NCBI GenBank assembly: GCA_002687335.1
Contig: NYZY01000047.1
Location: forward strand, 1 to 8,124
Direction of reading: 5' to 3'
Origin: Chloroflexota bacterium
Lineage (GTDB): Bacteria > Chloroflexota > Dehalococcoidia > UBA1151 > UBA1328
DNA length: 8,124 bases
Position 1 is the first letter of the stretch, and each line of letters opens with the position of its first letter. Positions 1 to 6,650 of the stretch are shown here, piece by piece. The position numbers and the translations under genes were made by a program. The notes under the pieces are model-generated. The model ran no database searches. It saw only the letters and a list, made by a program, of their open reading frames with translations, and was not told the origin of the DNA.

Positions 1-232
1 GAAAATGCGCGTCAGTCCCACTATCATGCCCGACGGTAATTTCTTCAGCCATATCGACAAAAATTTTATGGAATCTAGCCTGATCGACCGGCTCCCCGAA
101 ATCTCTGAGAGCATCAAGCGAGTACTCGGTCCTCAACTCTGCTCGTTTAGACGAGTTTGACTTGTTGCCATACTCAAAAATCAGGGTCTTCCACAAATCG
201 AATGTGACAGCGGCCCGGTCGATAGATGCCAA
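1..232 (-). CDS. HAD-superfamily hydrolase, N-terminal part (cut by window edge)
   Basis: This is an open frame of 77 codons running off the left edge. Starting at the TTG at 232, residues 8-18 read AVTFDLWKTLI. This is HAD motif I: Asp12 would be the phosphoenzyme nucleophile and Thr16 the conserved motif Thr. The second motif Asp is replaced by Trp, as in the haloacid-dehalogenase/phosphatase branch with 'DLWxTL' or 'DxYGTL'. The following residues (about 20-77) look like the start of a helical C1 cap. Motifs II-IV lie outside the window, so substrate and activity cannot be judged. The frame begins two bases after the apt stop codon (TAG-TT-TTG) with no clear Shine-Dalgarno, which suggests translational coupling to apt. 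A phosphatase role in nucleotide or phosphoribosyl turnover is a guess from that neighbour only. Confidence 0.72.
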   Translation of the reverse strand, partial: MASIDRAAVTFDLWKTLIFEYGNKSNSSKRAELRTEYSLDALRDFGEPVDQARFHKIFVDMAEEITVGHDSGTDAHF

Positions 233-234
233 AA

Positions 235-750
235 CTAATACTGAACCATACTGAAAACATCGATCCCATCCGGCAAACGTTGTCGCCCATTCAAAAATGC
301 CAACTCAACCAAAAAAGCAAAGGTGATGACATCTCCCCCAAGAGACAAAATCAGCTCTGCTCCTGCACCAGCCGTGCCTCCGGTTGCAAGCAGATCATCG
401 ATAATCGCAACCCTCTGATGGCTAGACAACGCAGATTCGGCAACTTCAAGCCGGGCTGTTCCGTACTCTAAAGCATAGTCAACACCAACGACTGGAGGTG
501 GCAGTTTTCCAGATTTGCGAAGAGGTACAAACGGCACACCAAGCTCTGCCGCAACTGGCGCACCAAATATGAATCCGCGAGCATCTATTGCCGCAATAGC
601 CTCGGTTCTCTTTTTACTCAAGTGAGCAGACAGTGTTTCTGTAACATGACGCATCGCATCGGCATTGGCCATCAGGGGAGTAAGGTCACGAAACAAAATA
701 CCGGCGGATGGATAATCCGGAACGTCTCTAATAAATGACTTTAAGTCCAA
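235..750 (-). CDS. apt: Adenine phosphoribosyltransferase
   Basis: Purine salvage enzyme of the cytoplasm: adenine + PRPP gives AMP + pyrophosphate. With the TTG start at 750 it is 171 aa, close to the usual 170-183. Hallmarks in order: the N-terminal IRDVPDYP segment (7-14), ARGFIFG (57-63), the flexible-loop region RKSGKLP (78-84) and LEYGTARLE (95-103). The type I PRPP-binding motif VAIIDDLLATGGTA lies at 114-127, with its two acidic residues and TGGT loop. A GTG at 759 would add MGI, but the TTG is preferred. The TTG gives the family-typical MDLKSFIRDVPDYP N-terminus and has GGGGTG six bases upstream, whereas the GTG lies inside that ribosome-binding site. The gene is divergent from recF and heads a unit with the HAD gene. 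Function is near certain; the start is likely. Confidence 0.96.
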   Translation of the reverse strand: MDLKSFIRDVPDYPSAGILFRDLTPLMANADAMRHVTETLSAHLSKKRTEAIAAIDARGFIFGAPVAAELGVPFVPLRKSGKLPPPVVGVDYALEYGTARLEVAESALSSHQRVAIIDDLLATGGTAGAGAELILSLGGDVITFAFLVELAFLNGRQRLPDGIDVFSMVQY

Positions 751-762
751 TATTCCCACCCC
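751..762 (-). promoter_or_regulatory. Ribosome binding site deciding the apt start
   Basis: On the minus strand GGGGTG (762-757) pairs with the 16S anti-Shine-Dalgarno using one G-U wobble. It is followed by a 6-base spacer and then TTG at 750. This spacing is close to ideal and argues against the GTG at 759, which overlaps the GGGGTG itself. Confidence 0.55.
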
Positions 763-1029
763 AGTTATTAAGTAATAGTTACTACACTCATTTTAATGCC
801 AAACAAACGAATTACGCTGTTTAGGGATTTATGAGTTTCAGTCAATGCTTCAAATTCATGGAATTCTAACCATAAGCAAGCAATATCTTTGAAAAAATCA
901 GATCTAATTCAACCAATCCTTTGAGCACCAATTTTCGATGTTCCCATCCGTTTACGGTGCTAAAATTCCCTTCTCATCAAATATAAATAACTGATAATTG
1001 ACCACACCGAAAACTAGGCTACTTTCAGG
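763..1029. promoter_or_regulatory. Divergent apt/recF intergenic control region
   Basis: This AT-rich stretch separates two divergent genes, so it must hold both promoters. I see no coding potential in it. Rightward candidates are TATAAA at 982-987 and an extended -10-like TG-C-TAAAAT at 958-966; neither has a convincing -35. A leftward candidate is TTGGCA (802-797) with TATTAC (777-772), but the spacing is 19 bases and both boxes are imperfect. No clear operator palindrome, riboswitch or terminator was recognised. Individual box assignments are weak. That the region is regulatory follows from the gene layout. Confidence 0.4.
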
Positions 1030-1035
1030 AAGGAG
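1030..1035 (+). promoter_or_regulatory. Shine-Dalgarno for recF
   Basis: AAGGAG sits at 1030-1035 (extended AGGAAGGAG, 1027-1035), followed by six bases and then the ATC at 1042. This is normal initiation spacing for that codon. It is far too distant (66 bases) to serve the first standard start codon, a TTG at 1102. It is the main evidence that recF begins at an unusual codon. Confidence 0.6.
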
Positions 1036-1041
1036 ATTCTC

Positions 1042-2238
1042 ATCTATTTATCGAGGCTTTCCCTTGCCGGTTTTAGAAACCACACAAATACTGAACTTGA
1101 ATTGCGTCCTGGGCTCACTTTGTTCGAGGGGCAAAACGGACATGGGAAAAGTAATCTCCTTGAAGCGGCATACATGTTGGCGATAGCCAAATCGCCCCGT
1201 TCTTCAAATGAACGCGATCTCGTCAACTGGTCATTAGCAGAAACCGGTGGACACATGCAGATCTTGGGAGTCGGTCGAAATGCTGACAGCACGATTCAGG
1301 CGCAAATCGATTTTGACATAACCGTTACTGAAAGTTCAAAAAAATTAACACCTGGGTTTCGCAAAGGTCTTCGAGTAAATGGCATCAAGCGCTCGGCCAT
1401 AGATTTTGTAGGAAACCTCAACATAGTCTTTTTTGAAGCAGAAGATTTGGAAATCATCTATGGATCACCCGGTCAACGCCGCAGATACCTCGACATCCTG
1501 ATTTCTCAATCAAATCCGGCCTATCTAAAATCCCTGCAACGATACAGACAAGTGGTAAACCAACGAAATCAGTTGCTCCGTCAAATAAGAGATGGCCTTT
1601 CACAAGAAAATGAACTTGTATTCTGGAATGAACGCCTAGCGTATGAAGGAGCGTTAATCACCGATTCCCGTCGAAGATCGGTGGACGGATTAAATGAACA
1701 TGCCGTCCCCGCACATCAGGACCTGACAAACGGTGACAAGCTCGAGCTCGAATACCAGCCTCGCATCACTGCATCCTCTAAAGACACACTCAATATCGGC
1801 AGTATGAATGCGGAGATGATTGAGAAAAAAATAACAGGTGCTCTGCCAAGCCTACAACGTCGCGAAATAGCACAAGGCATTACAGTGATCGGGCCACACA
1901 GAGATGACTTAGAAATCCGACTTAATGGCAACCGAGCAGATAATTTCGCATCTCGTGGCCAATGTCGAACAATCGCACTTGCTCTTAAAATCGCCGAAGC
2001 GGTATTCGTCAAACAGTCGACTGGGCGAACTCCTGTGCTGGCACTGGACGATATTCTCTCGGAACTTGATATAGAACGTCGAAAGCTGGTGCTCGAGGCA
2101 GTTACAAAGCACGAACAGGTACTCTTGACCGCAACTGAGCGCGCAATACTCCCTGATAACTTCCTTGAAAAAGCCGATATCTACACGGTTATGAATGGAC
2201 GCGTTACACAAGATTCAATCGCAAATGCCAACCTCTAA
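1042..2238 (+). CDS. recF: DNA replication and repair protein RecF
   Basis: SMC/ABC-type ATPase that binds gapped DNA and helps load RecA through RecFOR. Numbering from the ATC at 1042 gives 398 aa, somewhat longer than E. coli RecF (357). Visible elements: the N-terminal strand YLSRLSLAGFRN (2-13), Walker A GQNGHGKS (30-37, Lys36), GSPGQRRRYLD (141-151) and GPHRDD (284-289). The ABC signature ASRGQCRT is at 303-310, and Walker B with D-loop, VLALDDILSELD, at 332-343. The frame is open from 1018 but has no ATG, GTG or TTG before a TTG at 1102. Starting there would delete the conserved first 20 residues. The ATC lies six bases after AAGGAG and aligns with the usual Met-Tyr/His-hydrophobic RecF start. 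ATT at 1036 is a less likely alternative because it directly abuts the AAGGAG. recF is often near dnaN and gyrB, but here its neighbours are a sirtuin and apt. The family call is certain; the start is unusual. Confidence 0.95.
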   Translation: MYLSRLSLAGFRNHTNTELELRPGLTLFEGQNGHGKSNLLEAAYMLAIAKSPRSSNERDLVNWSLAETGGHMQILGVGRNADSTIQAQIDFDITVTESSKKLTPGFRKGLRVNGIKRSAIDFVGNLNIVFFEAEDLEIIYGSPGQRRRYLDILISQSNPAYLKSLQRYRQVVNQRNQLLRQIRDGLSQENELVFWNERLAYEGALITDSRRRSVDGLNEHAVPAHQDLTNGDKLELEYQPRITASSKDTLNIGSMNAEMIEKKITGALPSLQRREIAQGITVIGPHRDDLEIRLNGNRADNFASRGQCRTIALALKIAEAVFVKQSTGRTPVLALDDILSELDIERRKLVLEAVTKHEQVLLTATERAILPDNFLEKADIYTVMNGRVTQDSIANANL

Positions 2239-3034
2239 ACCCTCGACCGAAAGAGTGACAACAAATTATCTACTAGAGACGATCCAAGAGATCGCCTGCA
2301 TGATCCGCGAGTCCAGATATGTGGTTGTAATGACCGGGGCCGGAATGTCAGTCGAAAGTGGAATTCCGCCATTCAGAGGGGTGGACGGACTGTGGACAAA
2401 GTACGGCACACCTCGGATGGATGGGTATGCCGATTTCAAGAAAGATCCGATCGGTTGGTGGAACCGGCGGGCCAATAAAAAAGCTGATGCCCACATTTTG
2501 GAATTGCGTGATGCTCTAGAAGGAGCAGAGCCACATGCCGGCCACTATGCCCTGGCTGAAATGGAAAAAAGAAGCGCGATACAATCGGTCATTACCCAAA
2601 ATATCGACGGGCTGGATGAGAAAGCCGGGCTGAAGAACCTGATCGAAATTCATGGCAATCGAACAAAACTGAGATGTATCGAATGTAGTAAACGCATATC
2701 GCTGGGCAGCTTCGTTCCTTTGTATGCCCCGAAACCGTGTGAAAAGTGCAATGGCTTAGTCAAATTCGACACAGTAATGTTCGGAGAACCGATTCCAGAT
2801 GACGTAATGAACGCGGCTAGGACGGAGATTAACAAAGCCGACTGCGTCATTACGATTGGCACATCAGGAACGGTGAGACCAGCAAGTGGCCTGATTTGGA
2901 TTGCGGAGTCCGCCGGTGCGACAATCGTCGAAATTAACCCAAACAAAACAAAATTAACTTCACTGAGTAAGATATCTTTGCGTTCAACAGCAGGCAGCGC
3001 ACTACCTGCTTTATTAAACGCTCTTATCGACTAG
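2225..3034 (+). CDS. Sir2-family NAD-dependent protein deacylase (sirtuin)
   Basis: Removes acyl groups from protein lysines using NAD+, yielding nicotinamide and O-acyl-ADP-ribose. From the ATG at 2225 it is 269 aa. The NAD-binding motif GAGMSVESGIPPFRG is at 38-52 and TQNIDGLDEKAG at 124-135. The catalytic His143 lies in IEIHGN. Zinc-ribbon cysteine pairs are C151/C154 and C172/C175, followed by FGEPIP (186-191), GTSGTVRP (212-219) and a late NPN motif. All core residues are present, so it should be active. At the place where CobB/SIRT5-type enzymes carry the acyl-pocket Tyr-x-x-Arg, this protein reads WWNRR (78-82), so acyl preference is uncertain. The start lies 14 bases inside recF, with no strong Shine-Dalgarno, which points to translational coupling. 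An in-frame ATG at 2195 would add 10 residues. Confidence 0.95.
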   Translation: MPTSKPSTERVTTNYLLETIQEIACMIRESRYVVVMTGAGMSVESGIPPFRGVDGLWTKYGTPRMDGYADFKKDPIGWWNRRANKKADAHILELRDALEGAEPHAGHYALAEMEKRSAIQSVITQNIDGLDEKAGLKNLIEIHGNRTKLRCIECSKRISLGSFVPLYAPKPCEKCNGLVKFDTVMFGEPIPDDVMNAARTEINKADCVITIGTSGTVRPASGLIWIAESAGATIVEINPNKTKLTSLSKISLRSTAGSALPALLNALID

Positions 3035-3104
3035 TTATTACCGAACATCAAAAATCACTGTGCGAAAAAACTGGACACTAGTAGACCAGGTTGTAAATTC
3101 TGAA

Positions 3105-4445
3105 ATGACATCCCCACTTGAACGAGAAATCGCATCATATTCAACAGCAAACCGAATTTCCGAAGACTTACACAAGAAAGCCAACAAATTTATGCCCGGC
3201 GGAGATACCCGTAATTCAATCTACTGGGACCCCTTTCCGGTCTACATAACAAGCGGAGAAGGAACGACCCTAATCGATGCCGACGGTAACAAGAGAACAG
3301 ACTTCGTAAATAATATGACGACCCTGATCTTGGGACATCGACCACCAGAGGTGACATCAGCCCTAGCTTCACAGATTGATAAAGGGTTGTCATTTCCAGC
3401 TCCAAGTCCATCTGTTGTCCGATGGGCAGAACTGATGTGTGAACGTGTCCCTTCTCTTGATAAGGTCCGATTTGTTAACACCGGTACAGAAGCGACCCTT
3501 AACGCAATCCGGGCTGCAAGAGCATTCACCGGCAAACAGAAACTCGTAAAATGCGAAGGTGCCTATCACGGGAATCACGATGCTATCCAGATCAGCGTTG
3601 TCCCGCCGCTCGACGAAGCTGGCGATGCTGAATCGCCAGAATCTGTAGCCGCATTTCCAGGAATATCTGATACGGCAGTCGACGATATCTTTATAACGCC
3701 ATTCAACAATATTGGCGCTGCAGAAAAAATCATTCGCAAACACGCAGACGAATTAGCAGCCGTGATAGTGGAGCCTGTTAACGGACAATGTGGGATGGTG
3801 CCTGCTAAACCGGAATTCCTGGAAGGCCTACGTCGCATAACCGACGATCTGGGCATCGTATTAATATTCGATGAGGTGATCGCCTTCCGAATCGCCTATG
3901 GAGGCGCACAGGACTACTACAATGTAAAGCCCGATTTAACCTGTTTCGGTAAGGTTGTGGGAGGCGGAATGCCTGTAGGAGCCTTCGGCGGCCGTGATGA
4001 CATCATGTCATTATGGGATCCCTCTGACGGAGGATCTGTTGTTCAGCACGCTGGAACATTCAACGGTAATCCCATGACGGCAGTGGCTGGGGTGGCAACG
4101 CTTGAAAGCCTCACACCAGATAAATACAAATACCTAGAACGCCTTGGAGACATGCTCCGCAGCAAACTGAGAACACTTTTTGCGGAACTGGAAGTTCCTA
4201 TGAGCGTAACTGGAGTGGCGTCCCTTTTCGCTTTGCAATTCACACCAACAGAAGTGATCGACTACAGGACCTATGCAACCAACAACAAAGAGATGTTGCA
4301 AACAATGTTCATAGGATTGCTGAACGAAGGGTTCCTGATGTCAAATCGCTGTGCAGGTAATGTTTCTACTGTTCACACCGAAGACGATGTAGATGCGTTT
4401 GTGTCAGCAGTAAAGAATGTTTTGAGACGGAGTGGCTATGCCTAG
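3105..4445 (+). CDS. PLP-dependent class III aminotransferase (HemL-like, possibly beta-amino-acid transaminase)
   Basis: Fold type I PLP enzyme. From the ATG at 3105 it is 446 aa. It shows PGGDTR (31-36), ILGHRPPEV (75-83), the phosphate-binding NTGTEA (125-130) and AYHG (153-156). The cofactor-binding FDEV is at 255-258 (Asp256), Schiff-base Lys283 is in FGKVVGGG, and GTFNGNP is at 317-323. Automated pipelines would probably label it glutamate-1-semialdehyde aminomutase. However, the PGGDTR and SNR (413-415) segments resemble the carboxylate-binding arginines of beta-phenylalanine-type transaminases (recalled, not aligned). No other haem gene is nearby. An in-frame GTG at 3060 would add 15 residues; neither start has a clear ribosome-binding site. 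It follows the sirtuin by 70 bases (25 with the GTG) and probably shares its transcript. Substrate is unknown. Confidence 0.9.
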   Translation: MTSPLEREIASYSTANRISEDLHKKANKFMPGGDTRNSIYWDPFPVYITSGEGTTLIDADGNKRTDFVNNMTTLILGHRPPEVTSALASQIDKGLSFPAPSPSVVRWAELMCERVPSLDKVRFVNTGTEATLNAIRAARAFTGKQKLVKCEGAYHGNHDAIQISVVPPLDEAGDAESPESVAAFPGISDTAVDDIFITPFNNIGAAEKIIRKHADELAAVIVEPVNGQCGMVPAKPEFLEGLRRITDDLGIVLIFDEVIAFRIAYGGAQDYYNVKPDLTCFGKVVGGGMPVGAFGGRDDIMSLWDPSDGGSVVQHAGTFNGNPMTAVAGVATLESLTPDKYKYLERLGDMLRSKLRTLFAELEVPMSVTGVASLFALQFTPTEVIDYRTYATNNKEMLQTMFIGLLNEGFLMSNRCAGNVSTVHTEDDVDAFVSAVKNVLRRSGYA

Positions 4446-4456
4446 TAAGTAGGGAA

Positions 4457-5260
4457 TCAGTCGTCAAGAGGCTGATCAAATTCGCCCGACATAGCAGATC
4501 CAACAGGCCCATCCTCCAACAGTCTAACAACCAACTCTTCGACTTCGACCTCATCCTCCATTTCATCTGGATCGTCTGCCTCTAAATCATTAATCTTCTG
4601 TTGAAGATACAAGGGGAACGAGGCGATGTGAGCCTGTGCAGGTGAACGCTTGACTTCCCGAACAATAACTATCACTTCGGAATCTGTTAGCTTCGCAGCA
4701 AGCACTTCATATTTGTTACCACCATCGATCATCTTCTGCAATCTAACCACGAGGCGAACATCTAGCGTGCCCAGGTATTCACCGCCGCTGGTCTCGACAG
4801 TACCTATACCTTCGTCAATAACCAGCTTCAGGTTATCTCCGGGTGATACCGAAGCAAGCATTTTTGCATCTGCCACTTTATTTAGTTCAGAAGCAGTCGC
4901 TACTGCAGGGTCGGAAATAAATAACGCGGGACTTATTCCGGTACTGCCAAAAGTTCGACGAGAAATTTCTGGATCATCAAGTTCCGAAAGTCTGTCCCAT
5001 TGACGCCTCGCAACGCGACTACCTGGATCTATAGCTAATGCCCTTTTGATTGAAGCACGCGCCTGCTTATATCTACCTAATTCAAGATATGCCTTTGCCA
5101 ATCTATTGTGACATCCGATATTTTCAGGGTAAATCGCCGATCCCTTCAGGTTTAGCTTAACTGCTTCTTGCCATCGGCCTGCCAACGCATGGTCAATCGC
5201 GTTTTGCTCTATCTGGGTAAACGATCGGTCATTTTGGAGTGTTTTATTTTTTATAACCAT
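4457..5260 (-). CDS. TPR protein with uncharacterised C-terminal domain
   Basis: 267 aa, no signal peptide or membrane segment, so probably cytoplasmic. Two tetratricopeptide repeats are readable at about 20-47 (ALAGRWQEAVKLNLKGSAIYPEN) and 48-81 (LAKAYLELGRYKQARASIKR, ending ALAIDPGS). A linker (about 90-138) leads to a compact alpha/beta region (about 139-215). It contains EYLGTLDVRLVVRLQKMIDG, GNKYEV and VIVIVREVKRSP. The tail (227-267) is strongly acidic. The TPRs suggest a protein-binding scaffold. The second region vaguely recalls the later half of HIRAN-like domains ('G-x-LG-x-L ... G-x-x-Y-x-A'), but I do not assign it. ATG at 5260 has AAAGAG eight bases upstream. It is convergent with the aminotransferase (11-base gap). 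Biological role unknown. Confidence 0.85.
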   Translation of the reverse strand: MVIKNKTLQNDRSFTQIEQNAIDHALAGRWQEAVKLNLKGSAIYPENIGCHNRLAKAYLELGRYKQARASIKRALAIDPGSRVARRQWDRLSELDDPEISRRTFGSTGISPALFISDPAVATASELNKVADAKMLASVSPGDNLKLVIDEGIGTVETSGGEYLGTLDVRLVVRLQKMIDGGNKYEVLAAKLTDSEVIVIVREVKRSPAQAHIASFPLYLQQKINDLEADDPDEMEDEVEVEELVVRLLEDGPVGSAMSGEFDQPLDD

Positions 5261-5481
5261 ACGTGGCTCTTTAAACAGTCTCGCGACACCTACTGGTCAA
5301 GAATTAATGTCCAGTTACCTATGAGATTTACCATCCAGCTATCGGTCAGAACAACGATTTCAAGTACATCGACTTACAGGTTTTACGAGTGCCCAACTAA
5401 GGTCGAATGAAAAACCCAAGAATTTTCACTGACGGCACCACGAATAATTTCCGGTACAGAACATAGAGAAACCGCGTTTTA
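5261..5481. other. Non-coding interval upstream of the TPR gene
   Basis: These 221 bases separate the end of the mannosyltransferase gene from the TPR gene, both leftward. They should hold the TPR promoter and any terminator of the glycosyltransferase unit. Short frames here lack family features and start signals. A leftward TTGACC (5302-5297) is followed 19 bases later by TTTAAA just before the TPR start; this is too weak to call a promoter. I found no stem-loop with a T-run, no tRNA-like fold and no repeat. Confidence 0.3.
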
Positions 5482-6225
5482 CTATCGCCGAATGCGTAGC
5501 CAGGAAAGACGAAAGAACGCTTCTACTACGATGCCAAAAGACATCTTGGACTTGCCAGCTATACGCTCCATAAAAACATATGGATGCTCAACAACTTTCA
5601 ATCCTGTCTCCTCACATCGATACGCGACTTCGGCCTGAAAACCAAATCCACTTATCGTCAGTCGATCCAGCCCAATCCGTTCTAAAGTGGTTCTTCTGAA
5701 AGCTTTGAACCCGGCTGTAGCATCTTTTACTTTAAGCCCGAGTATTATCCTAATGCCGACGTTGCCCCAATAACTGATCTGCTTTCTTGCCCAGCTCCAT
5801 CCCGGATCTACGCCACCACCGGGGGTGTAGCGAGAAGCGACGGCAACATCTGCCTCATCAAGCTCAGCAATAAGCCCAGGTAAGACTTCGGGAGGATGCG
5901 ATAAATCTGCATCCATTTCCACAATGTTTTGAGCTCCGGCGTCTAAAGCCGTTTGGAATCCTGCCATATACGCAGTACCCAGTCCCTGTTTACCTTCTCG
6001 ATGAAGAACGATGAAAACACCGGCAAATTCATCGGCGAGCCCGTCGGCAATTGCCCCTGTGCCGTCAGGTGAACCGTCATCAACAACAATGAAACCCAAT
6101 CCCTCAATGCCCTGTGCGACAACTTTTTCAATCAATTGAGGCAAAGTTTCCGATTCGTTATAAGTCGGAACTACAACCGCCACTTTCAGGGTGTTTTGAT
6201 CATGGGTAGAAATTACGTTTACCAA
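5482..6225 (-). CDS. Polyprenol-phosphate mannosyltransferase-like glycosyltransferase (GT2, DPM1-like)
   Basis: Likely transfers mannose from GDP-mannose to a polyprenyl phosphate on the cytoplasmic face, making a lipid-linked donor. 247 aa. GT-A hallmarks in order: VVPTYNE (18-24), VDDGSPDGT (48-56), GLGTAYMAGF (81-90), EMDADLSHPPE (103-113, with the metal-binding DAD) and SRYTPGGG (131-138). They continue with AGFKAFRR (171-178), GFGFQAE (193-199) and AGKSKM (223-228). This order and spacing are typical of the DPM1 group. There is no C-terminal GtrA-like or other membrane domain, so it resembles the soluble catalytic-subunit form. The start is TTG at 6225, two bases after the upstream gene's stop, with no good Shine-Dalgarno; it is probably read by coupling. 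The next in-frame option is a GTG (V15) just before the catalytic core. Sugar identity is inferred from family, not proven. Confidence 0.9.
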   Translation of the reverse strand: MVNVISTHDQNTLKVAVVVPTYNESETLPQLIEKVVAQGIEGLGFIVVDDGSPDGTGAIADGLADEFAGVFIVLHREGKQGLGTAYMAGFQTALDAGAQNIVEMDADLSHPPEVLPGLIAELDEADVAVASRYTPGGGVDPGWSWARKQISYWGNVGIRIILGLKVKDATAGFKAFRRTTLERIGLDRLTISGFGFQAEVAYRCEETGLKVVEHPYVFMERIAGKSKMSFGIVVEAFFRLSWLRIRR

Positions 6226-6227
6226 AT

Positions 6228-6650
6228 CTACAGCCCAAGTTTCATTGACTTATGCTCAACCATAATGCAGGAGTCCATCACGACCGTAAGACCCTTGTCT
6301 AGTGCAAATGTAGCGGCCTCTTGATTGACTATTCCCTGTTGAAGCCAGAGTACCTTCGCACCAGATGCAACCGCATCTTCAGCTACCGGCATAACATTCG
6401 CAGATCGCCGAAATACATCGACAATATCTATTTTGCCTGGCACATCCTCAATGGAGTCATAACTCTTCAATCCGAACCATCCCTCAATGTTCGGATTAAC
6501 CGGGTAGATCTTGTAACCCTGAGATTGCATATAGTCAGAGACGTAGTTACTAGCGCGATCTTCTCTCTCTGATATACCAACCACGGCGATAGTTTTTGCC
6601 TGCTGCAATATAGATCGTATTTGGGATGTCAGAGGATTTTGAAACAGCAT
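6228..6650 (-). CDS. CoA-binding (YccU-like) Rossmann-fold protein
   Basis: A small stand-alone member of the CoA_binding_2 family, 140 aa, about the family's usual size. Seen in the sequence: IAVVGISEREDRASNYVSDY (21-40), covering the first strand, the glycine-containing turn and the conserved R-x-S helix. Then come YPVNPN (49-54), DIVDVFRRS (75-83), KVLWLQQGI (99-107) and GLTVVMDSCIMVEH (120-133). These match the ordered motifs of bacterial YccU-type proteins and the N-terminal domain of succinyl-CoA-synthetase-like proteins. CoA binding is a family property; a precise biological role is not established. The ATG overlaps the upstream glycosyltransferase stop by one base (TAATG), with GGTGGATC just before it, so the two are co-translated. 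Its place between two lipid-sugar transferases is unexplained. Confidence 0.9.
   Translation of the reverse strand: MLFQNPLTSQIRSILQQAKTIAVVGISEREDRASNYVSDYMQSQGYKIYPVNPNIEGWFGLKSYDSIEDVPGKIDIVDVFRRSANVMPVAEDAVASGAKVLWLQQGIVNQEAATFALDKGLTVVMDSCIMVEHKSMKLGL

Noticed and set aside
226..471. Plus-strand open frame across the 3' half of apt
   Set aside because: It is fully antisense to a well-conserved enzyme, and its translation shows no family features.
998..1186. Plus-strand open frame starting before recF in another frame
   Set aside because: It overlaps the RecF N-terminus and Walker A region out of frame. RecF motifs are clear, and this product is featureless.
3190..3856. Several minus-strand open frames within the aminotransferase gene
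   Set aside because: They are shadows of a clearly conserved PLP enzyme; cysteine- and serine-rich translations of this kind are typical of antisense reading.
3105..4445. Assignment as hemL (glutamate-1-semialdehyde aminomutase)
   Set aside because: The overall fold and motifs fit the broader class III family, but diagnostic N-terminal segments differ and no haem genes are nearby, so no symbol was given.
4455..4478. Inverted repeat ATCAG/CTGAT at the convergent gene ends, considered as a terminator
   Set aside because: The stem is only about five pairs with an 11-base loop and no T-run on either side, and it lies within coding sequence of the TPR gene.
5168..5410. Plus-strand open frame over the TPR gene 5' end and the following intergenic region
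   Set aside because: It is mostly antisense to the TPR gene, has no ribosome-binding site and no recognisable domain.
5261..5481. Possible small RNA, tRNA or terminator in the gap
   Set aside because: No cloverleaf, stable stem-loop or T-run was found by eye; only an AT-rich spacer remains.
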